Assembly (NCBI RefSeq): GCF_023015985.1
Contig: NZ_JALKAO010000004.1
Location: 332,726-396,725 of the forward strand
Length of the DNA stretch: 64,000 bases
Source of the DNA: Marivita sp. S6314
GTDB lineage: Bacteria > Pseudomonadota > Alphaproteobacteria > Rhodobacterales > Rhodobacteraceae
Direction of reading: 5' to 3'
Shown: piece by piece, positions 18,488 through 26,173 of the stretch
Numbering within the stretch: position 1 is the first letter of the stretch
Layout of the letters: the number at the start of each line of letters is the position of its first letter
Notes under the pieces: generated by a model
What the model was told of the DNA's origin: nothing
Database searches by the model: none
What the model saw: only the letters and a program-made list of their open reading frames with translations
Translations under genes and position numbers: made by a program

Positions 18488-18646
18488 ATGCAAACAATTC
18501 AAGACGGCTACCGCAGCTTCAGCCTGCTTCTTTCGATCAATTGGGATCGTTTGCTTTATGTCTTTGCCATTGTTGCATCGCTGTTTCTGGGCGCATTCAT
18601 CGGCTCGTTCATGATCGAGGCAATGACACACCCCGTCGGCTATTAA
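18488..18646 (+). CDS. Small single-pass membrane protein, 52 aa
   Basis: A 52-residue frame runs from ATG at 18488 to TAA at 18644-18646, with GAGG nine bases upstream. The sequence begins MQTIQDGYRSFSLLLSINWD, followed by one hydrophobic helix (about residues 22-43, LLYVFAIVASLFLGAFIGSF) and a short tail ending HPVGY. Proteins with this GYRSFSLLL..NWDR opening occur in other Rhodobacteraceae as far as I can recall, with no known role. It lies between rseP and bamA, so a role in envelope biology is possible but unproven. Confidence 0.7.
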   Translation: MQTIQDGYRSFSLLLSINWDRLLYVFAIVASLFLGAFIGSFMIEAMTHPVGY

Positions 18647-18728
18647 GCAAAGGCGCTTCTGCGCTTTTGACAAGCTAGGGCAATCTCGGTACTCACATCC
18701 CAAAAGGATGTCTGAGTAGGTTGCCACA

Positions 18729-21071
18729 ATGACACATAAAACAGGCGGGCAGGTGACGCGACGAGCAGCGCGGAAACCCAAACTACGTCCATTCTTCATT
18801 GCTGCTTCTGTTGCTGCCACAGTCGGGTTCGTTGCCACCCCGGATATGGCGCTGGCACAGGATTTCCGGTTCAACGCGATTTCCGTCGAAGGAAACCAGC
18901 GGATCGAGGCGGGAACCATTGCCAGTTTCATCGGTGTGGCCCGGGGCGAAACCGTCTCGGCGGCTGAACTGAATGACGGCTATCAGCGCGTTCTGGCCTC
19001 TGGCCTGTTCGAAAGCGTTGAGATCATTCCGCAAGGCAACACGCTGGTGGTCCGGGTTGTGGAATTCCCAACGGTCAACCGCATCACCTTTGAAGGCAAC
19101 CGGCGCGTCGATGACGAAACGCTGTCGACCATCATCCAAACCCAATCGCGCCGCGTGTTCAGCCCCTCTACGGCCGAGGCTGACGCGGCCCGCATCACCG
19201 AAGCCTATTCGCAGCAGGGCCGCATCGCCGCCCGCGTGCAGCCCAAGGTCATCCGCCGGTCCGACAACCGCGTCGATCTGGTGTTTGAAGTGTTCGAAGG
19301 TGGCGTGACCGAAATCGAACGCATCGGCTTTGCCGGCAACCAGGTGTTCAGCGACCGGCGTCTGCGCCGCGTTCTGGAAACCAAACAGGCCGGCCTGTTC
19401 CGCGCGCTGATCCAAAGCGACACCTTTATCGAAGACCGGATCGAATTTGACCGTCAGGTCCTGCGCGACTTCTACCAATCGCGCGGCTATGTCGATTTCC
19501 GCACCACGGGTGTGACATCGAACCTGAGCGAAGAACGCGACGGGTTCTTCGTGACGTTCAATGTCGAAGAGGGGCAGCAGTTCCGCTTTGGCGAAGTGAC
19601 CGCGTCCTCCGATCTGGCCGAAGTGGACACGGACGTGTTTCAGCGGGCGATCCGCCTGCGTTCGGGGCGTGTGTATTCGCCGACCGATGTGGAAACGGAA
19701 ATCGCGCGTTTGGAACGGCTGGCGATCCGCGAGGGCCTGAACTTCGTGCGTGTTGAACCGCGCGTGACCCGCAACGACCGCGATTTGACGCTGGATGTTG
19801 AATTCCTTCTGACGCGCGGCGAACGCGTGTTCGTCGAACGCATCGACATTGAAGGCAACACCACCACGCTGGACCGGGTTGTGCGCCGTCAGTTCCGCGT
19901 CGTCGAAGGGGATCCCTTCAACCCGCGCGAAATCCGCGAAAGCGCCGAACGCGTGCGCGCGCTTGGGTTCTTCAGCGACTCGAATGTCGAAGCCCGCGAA
20001 GGATCGACGCCGCAACAGGTGGTCATCGACGTGGATGTCGAAGAACGCCCCACAGGCTCGCTCAGCTTTGGTGGGTCGTATTCCACCAGCAGCGGCTTTG
20101 GTGCGGCCATCACGTTCAGCGAACGCAACTTCCTTGGTCGCGGCCAGCAATTGTCGCTTGGGGTGACCACGGGTGTGGATTCCTCGAACTACAGCTTCAG
20201 CTTCCGGGAACCGGCCTTCCTTGGCCGGGACGTGGCGTATAACTTCAACCTGAACTACCTCGAAACCGACAACGCCTCGGCCGAGTATGACACGGCAATC
20301 GGCAACTTCTCGACCGGCTTTACCTTCCCGGTTTCCGAAAACGGGCGTCTGAGCCTGCGCTACGGGGCGCGCTATTCCGACATCACCAACCTTGAATCCG
20401 AGGTCGGGTCCATCATCACGGCCGAAGCGGCACGTGGCGAGGTCTGGGACAGCTATGTTGGCTACCGCTACAGCTATGACACCCGCCGCACGGGCCTGAA
20501 CCCCAACGCCGGTGTCCTGCTTGAATTCGGTCAGGACTTCGCCGGTCTTGGTGGCGACAACACCTACGTGGAATCGACCCTGCGCGCGGTCGCGCAAACC
20601 CGTGTCTGGAACGACGAGGTCACGCTGCGCGCCACGCTGCAAGCCGGTGCCCTTAGCTATTCCGAAGGATCGTCGCGTGTGACAGACCGTTTCACGCTGG
20701 GCTCCAACCTGATGCGCGGCTTTGAAGGCGGTGGCATTGGCCCACGTGAAGTGGGGCCGGGGGACGTCAACGACCCGCTGGGTGGCAACTATTTCGCCGT
20801 GGCCCGGTTCGAAGCGGAGTTCCCGCTGCCCTTGCCGGAAGAATACGGCATTTCGGGGGGTGTCTTCTATGACGTCGGCAGCCTCTGGGGGCTGGAGGAA
20901 ACCAACGCCAACGTGCTTTACGATGACTTCACAGCCCGGCATGTCGTGGGTGTGTCGATCTTCTGGACCACGCCACTTGGCCCGCTGCGCTTCAACTTCA
21001 GCGAAGCGCTCAGCAAGGAAGACTTTGACGAAGCGCAAAGCTTTGATCTGACGATTTCGACGCAGTTCTAA
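18729..21071 (+). CDS. bamA: Outer membrane protein assembly factor BamA
   Basis: Central subunit of the machine that inserts beta-barrel proteins into the outer membrane. It has a signal peptide ending near ALAQ (about residue 44), preceded by a basic N-region. Five POTRA domains span about residues 47-430, with repeated VEGNQRIE, FEGNRRVDDE, FAGNQVFSDRRLRR and IEGNTTTLDRVVRR openings. A 16-strand barrel follows to residue 780 and ends in the aromatic signature TISTQF. The protein carries the GSNLMRGFEGGGIGPRE segment typical of the VRGF/Y loop-6 region. ompH follows immediately. bamB is in this window at 35.8 kb. Confidence 0.97.
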   Translation: MTHKTGGQVTRRAARKPKLRPFFIAASVAATVGFVATPDMALAQDFRFNAISVEGNQRIEAGTIASFIGVARGETVSAAELNDGYQRVLASGLFESVEIIPQGNTLVVRVVEFPTVNRITFEGNRRVDDETLSTIIQTQSRRVFSPSTAEADAARITEAYSQQGRIAARVQPKVIRRSDNRVDLVFEVFEGGVTEIERIGFAGNQVFSDRRLRRVLETKQAGLFRALIQSDTFIEDRIEFDRQVLRDFYQSRGYVDFRTTGVTSNLSEERDGFFVTFNVEEGQQFRFGEVTASSDLAEVDTDVFQRAIRLRSGRVYSPTDVETEIARLERLAIREGLNFVRVEPRVTRNDRDLTLDVEFLLTRGERVFVERIDIEGNTTTLDRVVRRQFRVVEGDPFNPREIRESAERVRALGFFSDSNVEAREGSTPQQVVIDVDVEERPTGSLSFGGSYSTSSGFGAAITFSERNFLGRGQQLSLGVTTGVDSSNYSFSFREPAFLGRDVAYNFNLNYLETDNASAEYDTAIGNFSTGFTFPVSENGRLSLRYGARYSDITNLESEVGSIITAEAARGEVWDSYVGYRYSYDTRRTGLNPNAGVLLEFGQDFAGLGGDNTYVESTLRAVAQTRVWNDEVTLRATLQAGALSYSEGSSRVTDRFTLGSNLMRGFEGGGIGPREVGPGDVNDPLGGNYFAVARFEAEFPLPLPEEYGISGGVFYDVGSLWGLEETNANVLYDDFTARHVVGVSIFWTTPLGPLRFNFSEALSKEDFDEAQSFDLTISTQF

Positions 21072-21656
21072 ATGCGTCGGATCTGGTTCACTCTGACAGG
21101 AGCGCTCCTCGGGGCGCTCTTGTGCGTCGGGGCCCCGGCATCTGCACAGCAGGATGGCGGGTTGTCGAACCTTGGTGTGGTGCAAAGCGTCATCCTGACC
21201 ATTTCGCCCGACGCGCTGTTCAATCAAAGCGCCTTCGGCCAGCGTATCGCCCGCGAGATCGAAGCTGAAAGCGCGCAGATCGCCTCCGAAAACCGGCGGA
21301 TCGAAGCAGAACTGACCTCGGAAGAACGCGAACTCACCGAACTGCGCGACACGCTGGCCCCGGCAGAATTTCGCGCGCGGGCGGATGCGTTTGACGAAAA
21401 GGTTCAGAAACTGCGCCGCGAACAGGACGAAAAGGCCCGCGCCCTTGGCCAGCGTACCGAAGAGGCGCGCCGCGCGCTGTTAAGCGCGGTGCAGCCGGTT
21501 CTGCTCCAGATCATGGTGGACAGCGGTGCCGTGGCCGTGCTTGACCGCCGCGCGGTGCTTCTGAGCGCCGACGCGGTGGATATCACCGAACAGGCGATCC
21601 AGCGGGTCAACGAAGAGTTCGGCGAAGGCACCAACATCGTGCCTTTACGCCCCTGA
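21072..21656 (+). CDS. OmpH/Skp-family periplasmic chaperone
   Basis: Holds unfolded outer-membrane proteins on their way to the BAM complex. It has a signal peptide (residues 1-25, ending APASAQQ) and then a long charged helical region (about 60-130) rich in Glu, Arg and Ala, which forms the tentacles of the trimer. The C-terminal part [20 protein letters not shown] is typical of the family. Length 194. The ATG directly follows the bamA stop with no gap. Confidence 0.9.
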   Translation: MRRIWFTLTGALLGALLCVGAPASAQQDGGLSNLGVVQSVILTISPDALFNQSAFGQRIAREIEAESAQIASENRRIEAELTSEERELTELRDTLAPAEFRARADAFDEKVQKLRREQDEKARALGQRTEEARRALLSAVQPVLLQIMVDSGAVAVLDRRAVLLSADAVDITEQAIQRVNEEFGEGTNIVPLRP

Positions 21657-21718
21657 CGCCTTGCCCCATCGCATCGAGATTGCTACTCACAACAGACCGA
21701 ATTCAAAGGGACACCCCG

Positions 21719-22180
21719 ATGAGCGACACGCTTCTCCGCGCCGATATCCAGTTGATCCAGCGTATCCTGCCGCACCGCTATCCTTTCCTTCTGGTGGATC
21801 GCGTCGAAGAGATTGACGGCACGCAATCCGCCCTTGGCATCAAGAACGTCACCATGAACGAGCCGCATTTTCAGGGCCATTTCCCCGGCATGCCGATCAT
21901 GCCCGGTGTCACGATCATCGAAGCGATGGCACAGACCGCGGCGGTCATGGTGGGCACGACGCTTGACATGGCCGACAAGGAAATGAAGGTCTATTTCATG
22001 GCCATCGACAAATGCAAATTCCGCCGCAAGGTCATCCCGGGCGACCAGTTGCAGATGCGCCTGACCACGTTGCGCGGCAAGCCCGGCGGCAAGGTCTGGA
22101 AGTTCGGCGGCGTGGCGACGGTTGACGGCGAAATGGCCGCCGAAGCCGAGTTTTCCGCGATGATGGATTTGCCCACGTGA
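21719..22180 (+). CDS. fabZ: (3R)-hydroxyacyl-ACP dehydratase FabZ
   Basis: Dehydrates 3-hydroxyacyl-ACP in fatty acid elongation and competes with LpxA for the same substrate. Hot-dog fold, 153 residues. The catalytic His is in [20 protein letters not shown] near residues 55-73, with the helical Glu in the same segment, and [11 protein letters not shown] lies near 18-28. I chose the ATG at 21719; upstream in-frame sequence is not family-like. The stop overlaps the lpxA GTG start. Unlike in many proteobacteria, no lpxD lies between ompH and fabZ. Confidence 0.97.
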   Translation: MSDTLLRADIQLIQRILPHRYPFLLVDRVEEIDGTQSALGIKNVTMNEPHFQGHFPGMPIMPGVTIIEAMAQTAAVMVGTTLDMADKEMKVYFMAIDKCKFRRKVIPGDQLQMRLTTLRGKPGGKVWKFGGVATVDGEMAAEAEFSAMMDLPT

Positions 22181-22962
22181 CAGCAACCATCCATGCAAGC
22201 GCCATCATCGAAGACGGCGCGCAGATTGGCGACGGCTGCACAATCGGTCCGTTCTGCCATGTCGGCCCCGACGTGTCGCTGGCCAAGGGGGTGACGCTCA
22301 AAAGCCACGTGGTTGTGGCAGGCCGGACAAGCATCGGCGAAGACACGACGATCTTTCCCTTCGCCGTGATTGGCGAGATTCCACAGGACCTGAAGTTCGG
22401 CGGCGAAGACACCAGCCTTGTGATCGGCGCGCGCAACCGGATCCGCGAACATGTGACCATGAACACCGGCACCGAAGGGGGCGGGGGGGTCACCTCTATC
22501 GGCGATGACAACCTGTTCATGGCCGGCTGCCACGTGGCCCATGACGTTCAGATCGGAAACCGCGTGATCCTTGTGAACAACGCGGCGCTGGCCGGGCATT
22601 GCATCCTCGAAGATGACGTGATCGTGGGCGGGCTGTCCGGTGTTCACCAGTTCGTCCGCATCGGGCGCGGCGCGATCATCGGCGCCGTCACCATGGTCAC
22701 CAATGACGTGATCCCCTTTGGTCTGGTGCAGGCAGAGCGTGGGCGTCTGGACGGGCTCAACCTTGTCGGCCTCAAGCGCAAGGGCGTTAGCCGCGCTGAC
22801 ATTACGGCGCTGCGCGCGGCCTTCCAGATGCTGGCACAGGGCGAAGGCGCGTTTCAGGATCGCGCGCGGCGGTTGGGCGAGGAAACCGACAGCGAATACG
22901 TTCACCAGATAGTCGACTTCATTCTGGGCGACACCGACCGGTCGTTCCTCACACCGGGCTGA
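22177..22962 (+). CDS. lpxA: UDP-N-acetylglucosamine acyltransferase
   Basis: First step of lipid A synthesis: transfers 3-hydroxyacyl from ACP to UDP-GlcNAc. The first 180 residues form a left-handed beta-helix of hexapeptide repeats ([20 protein letters not shown] and following). The catalytic His is in [12 protein letters not shown] near residue 117-128. A helical C-terminal cap follows. Length 261. The start is a GTG overlapping the fabZ stop (GTGA). Confidence 0.96.
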   Translation: MTATIHASAIIEDGAQIGDGCTIGPFCHVGPDVSLAKGVTLKSHVVVAGRTSIGEDTTIFPFAVIGEIPQDLKFGGEDTSLVIGARNRIREHVTMNTGTEGGGGVTSIGDDNLFMAGCHVAHDVQIGNRVILVNNAALAGHCILEDDVIVGGLSGVHQFVRIGRGAIIGAVTMVTNDVIPFGLVQAERGRLDGLNLVGLKRKGVSRADITALRAAFQMLAQGEGAFQDRARRLGEETDSEYVHQIVDFILGDTDRSFLTPG

Positions 22963-22965
22963 CTG

Positions 22966-23871
22966 ATGTCACTGGCTCTGATCTGCGGGCAAGGCCGTCT
23001 TCCGCGTCTTGTGGCAGGGGCGCAGGACACGCGCCCGCTGGTCTGCGTGCTGGCCGGGTTCGAACCTGACGGGCTGAGCGCCGATCTGACCTTCCATCTG
23101 GAAACGCTTGGTAGCTTGCTGGCCGATCTCACCGCACGCGGCGTGACCGATGTGTGCCTGTGCGGGGCGATCCGCCGCCCCCCGATTGATCCCGCGCGAC
23201 TGGATGCGGCGACCGCGCCACTGGTCCCGCGCCTGCAACAGGCGCTGACCTCGGGCGATGACGGGGCGCTGCGGATTGTGATGACGATCTTCGAAGAAGC
23301 CGGGTTCAGGATCGCGGCCGCGCATCAGCTGTTGGCAGACCTTCTGCCCGCTGCCGGGGTTCTGACCCTGAAATCCTACGCGCCGCAGACGGTTCTGGAA
23401 GCCCGCGTCGGCGACCGCACGGTCGCGGCCATGGGGGTGCGGGACACGGGGCAGGCCTGCGTGGTGCGCGGCGATATCGTGATCGCCCGCGAAGACGCGG
23501 CGGGCACGGACGCGATGCTGGCGCGACTGGCACGGGATCGCAATGCAGGTGGGGGTGATCTCTTGTCCAATCCGATCAGCACGGCAGGCGACATGTTTGG
23601 CGGCCTGCTGGGCGACGCCTCTGACTGGCTGTCGGGCGGTGCCACGCCCACCGAAGGCGGCATCCTGTTCAAGGCCCCCAAACCCGGTCAGGACCGGCGC
23701 GCGGATCTGCCGGTGATCGGGGCCGATACCCCGGATGCCGTTGCGGCCGCTGGACTGGCGGGCATTGTGATTGAAGCCAACGGCGTCATGGTGCTGGACC
23801 GCGCCAGAACCGTGGCGCGCTGTGACGATCTGGGCCTGTTCCTGTGGGTGCGCGACAAGGCCAGCCCATGA
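22966..23871 (+). CDS. lpxI: UDP-2,3-diacylglucosamine pyrophosphatase LpxI
   Basis: Hydrolyses UDP-2,3-diacylglucosamine to lipid X and UMP, the step done by LpxH in enterobacteria. The DUF1009 family pattern is clear: an N-terminal Rossmann-like part (LALICGQGRLPRLVA, VCLCGAIRRPP) and a C-terminal catalytic domain with KAPKPGQDRRADLPVIGADT near residues 238-258 and IVIEANGVMVLDR near 265. Length 301. The position between lpxA and lpxB agrees with the function. Its stop overlaps the lpxB start (ATGA). Confidence 0.93.
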   Translation: MSLALICGQGRLPRLVAGAQDTRPLVCVLAGFEPDGLSADLTFHLETLGSLLADLTARGVTDVCLCGAIRRPPIDPARLDAATAPLVPRLQQALTSGDDGALRIVMTIFEEAGFRIAAAHQLLADLLPAAGVLTLKSYAPQTVLEARVGDRTVAAMGVRDTGQACVVRGDIVIAREDAAGTDAMLARLARDRNAGGGDLLSNPISTAGDMFGGLLGDASDWLSGGATPTEGGILFKAPKPGQDRRADLPVIGADTPDAVAAAGLAGIVIEANGVMVLDRARTVARCDDLGLFLWVRDKASP

Positions 23872-25040
23872 AGGTGTTTGTCGTCGCAGGAGAGGCATCA
23901 GGCGACAAGCTGGGGGCGGCGCTGATGGCGGGGCTGAAGGCCCATGTGCCCGATGTGACGTTTCACGGGATCGGCGGCGACCGCATGATCCGCGAAGGGT
24001 TGACCAGCCTGTTTCCCATGGACGAAATCTCGATCATGGGGATCACCGAGATCCTGTCGCAATACCGCCATCTGAAACGCCGCATCCTGGAAACGGCGGA
24101 CGCGGTGATTGCGGCGCAGCCGGATGTCCTGATCACCATCGACCTGCCGGAGTTTGGCCTGCGCGTGGCCAAGCAGGTCAAAGCGCGCAGCACGATCCGC
24201 ACGGTGCATTACGTGGCCCCCACCGTCTGGGCGTGGCGACCGGGCCGCGCCAGGAAAATGGCGGCGTATATTGATCAGGTGCTGGCCCTTCTGCCGTTCG
24301 AGCCGCCTTACATGCAGGCCGAAGGCATGCGCTGCGATTTCGTTGGTCACCCGGTGGTCACGGACCCGGTCGCATCAGCAGACGATATCGTCGGGTTCCG
24401 TCACCGGCACGGGTTTGGGGACAATCCGATTGCGCTCGTCCTGCCGGGATCGCGGCGCAGCGAAGTGTCTCGCCTGTTGCCGATCTTTCAGGACGTGGTG
24501 CAAATGCTGAGTGCCGCGCGTCCCGATCTCGGGTTTGTGTTGCCTGCGGCCCCGAACGTAGCGGATACCATTGCGGCGGCTGTGAAGGACTGGTCCGTCA
24601 AACCCATCCTCCTGCACACCGCCAGCGACACCGGGCGCAAGGAAAAGACCGCCGCGTTCTTTGCGGCCGATGTGGCCATAGCGGCGTCAGGGACGGTGTC
24701 GCTGGAACTGGCTGCGGCCAACACGCCAATGGTGGTGGCCTATGACATGAACTGGCTGTCCCGCCAGATCATCGGGCGGATGTTGCGGGTCGACACCGTG
24801 ACGCTGGTCAACCTTGTCTCCGACACCCGCGCCGTGCCGGAGTTTATTGGCAAAGCGTGCGAGCCCGCCGCGATTGCCAAGGCAGTTGGTGACGTTCTGG
24901 ACAATCCGGACGCCCAGACCGACGCCATGGCGCTGACCATGGCGCGCTTGGGTCGCGGGGGGCGTGCCCCCGGCGAACGCGCCGCGCTGGCGGTGCTGGA
25001 GGGGTTGGGCAAAGAAAAAGGGCCAGGCATGTCTGCCTGA
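23868..25040 (+). CDS. lpxB: Lipid-A-disaccharide synthase
   Basis: Joins UDP-2,3-diacylglucosamine and lipid X into the disaccharide core of lipid A (glycosyltransferase family 19, inner-membrane associated). Visible motifs are FVVAGEASGDKLGAALM at the N-terminus, GIGGDRM, the HYVAPTVWAWRPGRA segment near 119-133, LPGSRRSEVSRL near 192-203, and AASGTVSLELA near 275. Length 390. I chose the ATG at 23868 over an in-frame start 24 bases earlier, since it overlaps the lpxI stop. The 3' end carries a hairpin that serves the convergent ialB-like gene. Confidence 0.96.
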   Translation: MKVFVVAGEASGDKLGAALMAGLKAHVPDVTFHGIGGDRMIREGLTSLFPMDEISIMGITEILSQYRHLKRRILETADAVIAAQPDVLITIDLPEFGLRVAKQVKARSTIRTVHYVAPTVWAWRPGRARKMAAYIDQVLALLPFEPPYMQAEGMRCDFVGHPVVTDPVASADDIVGFRHRHGFGDNPIALVLPGSRRSEVSRLLPIFQDVVQMLSAARPDLGFVLPAAPNVADTIAAAVKDWSVKPILLHTASDTGRKEKTAAFFAADVAIAASGTVSLELAAANTPMVVAYDMNWLSRQIIGRMLRVDTVTLVNLVSDTRAVPEFIGKACEPAAIAKAVGDVLDNPDAQTDAMALTMARLGRGGRAPGERAALAVLEGLGKEKGPGMSA

Positions 25041-25043
25041 CCC
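25014..25043 (-). terminator. Rho-independent terminator of the ialB-like gene, inside the lpxB 3' end
   Basis: Read leftwards, GGGTCAGGC pairs with GCCTGGCCC (one mismatch, six-base loop; 25020-25043) and is followed by five U and then CUUU (25011-25019). It serves the leftward gene ending at 25066 while occupying the last codons and stop of lpxB. Confidence 0.65.
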
Positions 25044-25065
25044 TTAAAAAACCCGGTGTGCGGAT

Positions 25066-25707
25066 TTACTGCCGCTGTTTTTCAAGCTCTGTGATTTCGT
25101 CAAACGCGGCGGTAAAGCCGGTCAGCGACATGGTCACGTTGACCTTTTGATCGGGGGCCAGCGCAGGCACGATTGTGACATTGGCCACATTGCCCCGGCG
25201 AAACGCTGCAACGTCGTCATTGGTAAAGCCCACGCGCGCATAACAGCCGACGGTTGTGCAGAACGAAAAGTCATAGCGCTTGGCCTGACCGGAATCGACC
25301 CGCATGGTCAGCTTCTCGGTCAACAGCGTTTCAAGCGGGACCACATAGGTGCCACCTGCTGCAACTTGACCGCCATTGGTCAGGCGGAAGATGCTGACCT
25401 CGGCCACGCTGCCGCCATTCTCATCCTTGAGAAGCTGGTACATCTGGCAGGGTTCCGGACCTTCGGCCACCCGCAGGCACTGAACCGCCCAGTCGCCATG
25501 GGTCGATTTCACATAGGTTTCGTCACCGCGCCCGGGCGCGGCGGTGTCACCAACCGGTTCCCCGGTGTCCAGAACCGACAGATCAGCATTCGGGGCTGGG
25601 GCCTCGGTTTCTGTCGGTTCGGCGTCCGAGGTGGTCTCTTGCGCTGTTGCCCAGCCCGCCAGAGTAAGGCTTGCAACAGTGGTCAGAAGAAACAGGGGCT
25701 TGATCAT
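25066..25707 (-). CDS. Invasion-associated locus B (IalB) family secreted protein
   Basis: A 213-residue exported protein with a signal peptide (MIKPLFLLTTVASLTLAGWA, then TAQE), an acidic Thr/Glu/Ala-rich linker (about residues 25-60) and an IalB domain (about 65-205). The domain includes the HGDWAVQCLR opening, a conserved Cys pattern (Cys in VQCLRV, EPCQMY, SFCTTVGCYAR) and the VGCYARVGFTNDDV segment. Family members are periplasmic or surface proteins in alphaproteobacteria; in Bartonella one affects red-cell invasion, but free-living species have many of unknown role. I chose the ATG at 25705-25707, following GGAGAGG. The long upstream gap contains candidate sRNA or leader elements. Confidence 0.85.
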   Translation of the reverse strand: MIKPLFLLTTVASLTLAGWATAQETTSDAEPTETEAPAPNADLSVLDTGEPVGDTAAPGRGDETYVKSTHGDWAVQCLRVAEGPEPCQMYQLLKDENGGSVAEVSIFRLTNGGQVAAGGTYVVPLETLLTEKLTMRVDSGQAKRYDFSFCTTVGCYARVGFTNDDVAAFRRGNVANVTIVPALAPDQKVNVTMSLTGFTAAFDEITELEKQRQ

Positions 25708-25887
25708 AAAATCCTCTCCGAAGGAACGGGTCACTTTGAAAGATGCGTTATCACGGCACAAAGGGAGTGTCAGGTCCAAACGCAAAAAGTTGACCACAGG
25801 TTTGGCGGAAACCCGCGTCTGACGCGAGGCGGCGTGACACAAACCGTCGCTTTGCGTGTTCCGTTAAAGATGTATGCGAAGTGCCTG

Positions 25888-25921
25888 AAATCAAAAGGGA
25901 AGACACGTTGCGTATCTTCCC
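25888..25921 (-). terminator. Terminator-like hairpin in the ialB upstream region (left)
   Basis: Read leftwards, GGGAAGA pairs with TCTTCCC (25897-25921, 11-base loop), followed by UUUUGAUUU. It lies 180 bases upstream of the ialB-like start. Confidence 0.5.
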
Positions 25922-26020
25922 CTTATCTCTCCCTGTCGGACCGGCCGACTATTATTGAGCAGACGCTACGAAATGAAATCCCCAGCGTCAACAGGCAAAT
26001 TTCAAACTTCAATTCACAAA

Positions 26021-26050
26021 TAAAAAGAGGCCGCGCATCTCAGCGCGGCC
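26021..26050 (-). terminator. Terminator-like hairpin in the ialB upstream region (right)
   Basis: Read leftwards, GGCCGCGC pairs perfectly with GCGCGGCC around a six-base loop (26029-26050), followed by UCUUUUUAUUU. It is a textbook Rho-independent terminator, yet no leftward gene lies upstream of it. An 18-base stretch before the stem includes CCTCCCT, which could pair with Shine-Dalgarno sequences. Confidence 0.65.
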
Positions 26051-26173
26051 AGTCCAACAGGGAGGATCGCCAGGGTTGTAAGAGGATCAAGTCAACCCGG
26101 ACAAAAAACAGACTGGCAGCAAAAGGTTAAGTTTGTATGTTCAAACTCTGAACGCAGGCGGGAAGGGAAGCGC

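Larger units (their letters stand above)
25708..26173. other. 466-bp non-coding gap with structured leftward elements
   Basis: This gap separates the divergent ialB-like and HerA-like genes. It is less GC-rich than its surroundings and holds no convincing ORF. It contains two terminator-like hairpins read leftwards (25888-25921 and 26021-26050) and a promoter-like pair TTGACG (25986-25991, complement) and TAGCGT (25963-25968, complement) with 17-base spacing. A leftward transcript from there would run about 70 nt to the first hairpin and include a GTCGG/CCGAC stem. This fits a small RNA or a 5' leader with attenuation for the ialB-like gene. No known RNA family was recognised. Confidence 0.4.

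Noticed and set aside
18783..21227. An 814-codon leftward frame opposite bamA
   Set aside because: bamA on the other strand is complete and unmistakable. The leftward product is His/Arg/Ala-rich with no motif, as expected for an antisense frame in GC-rich DNA.
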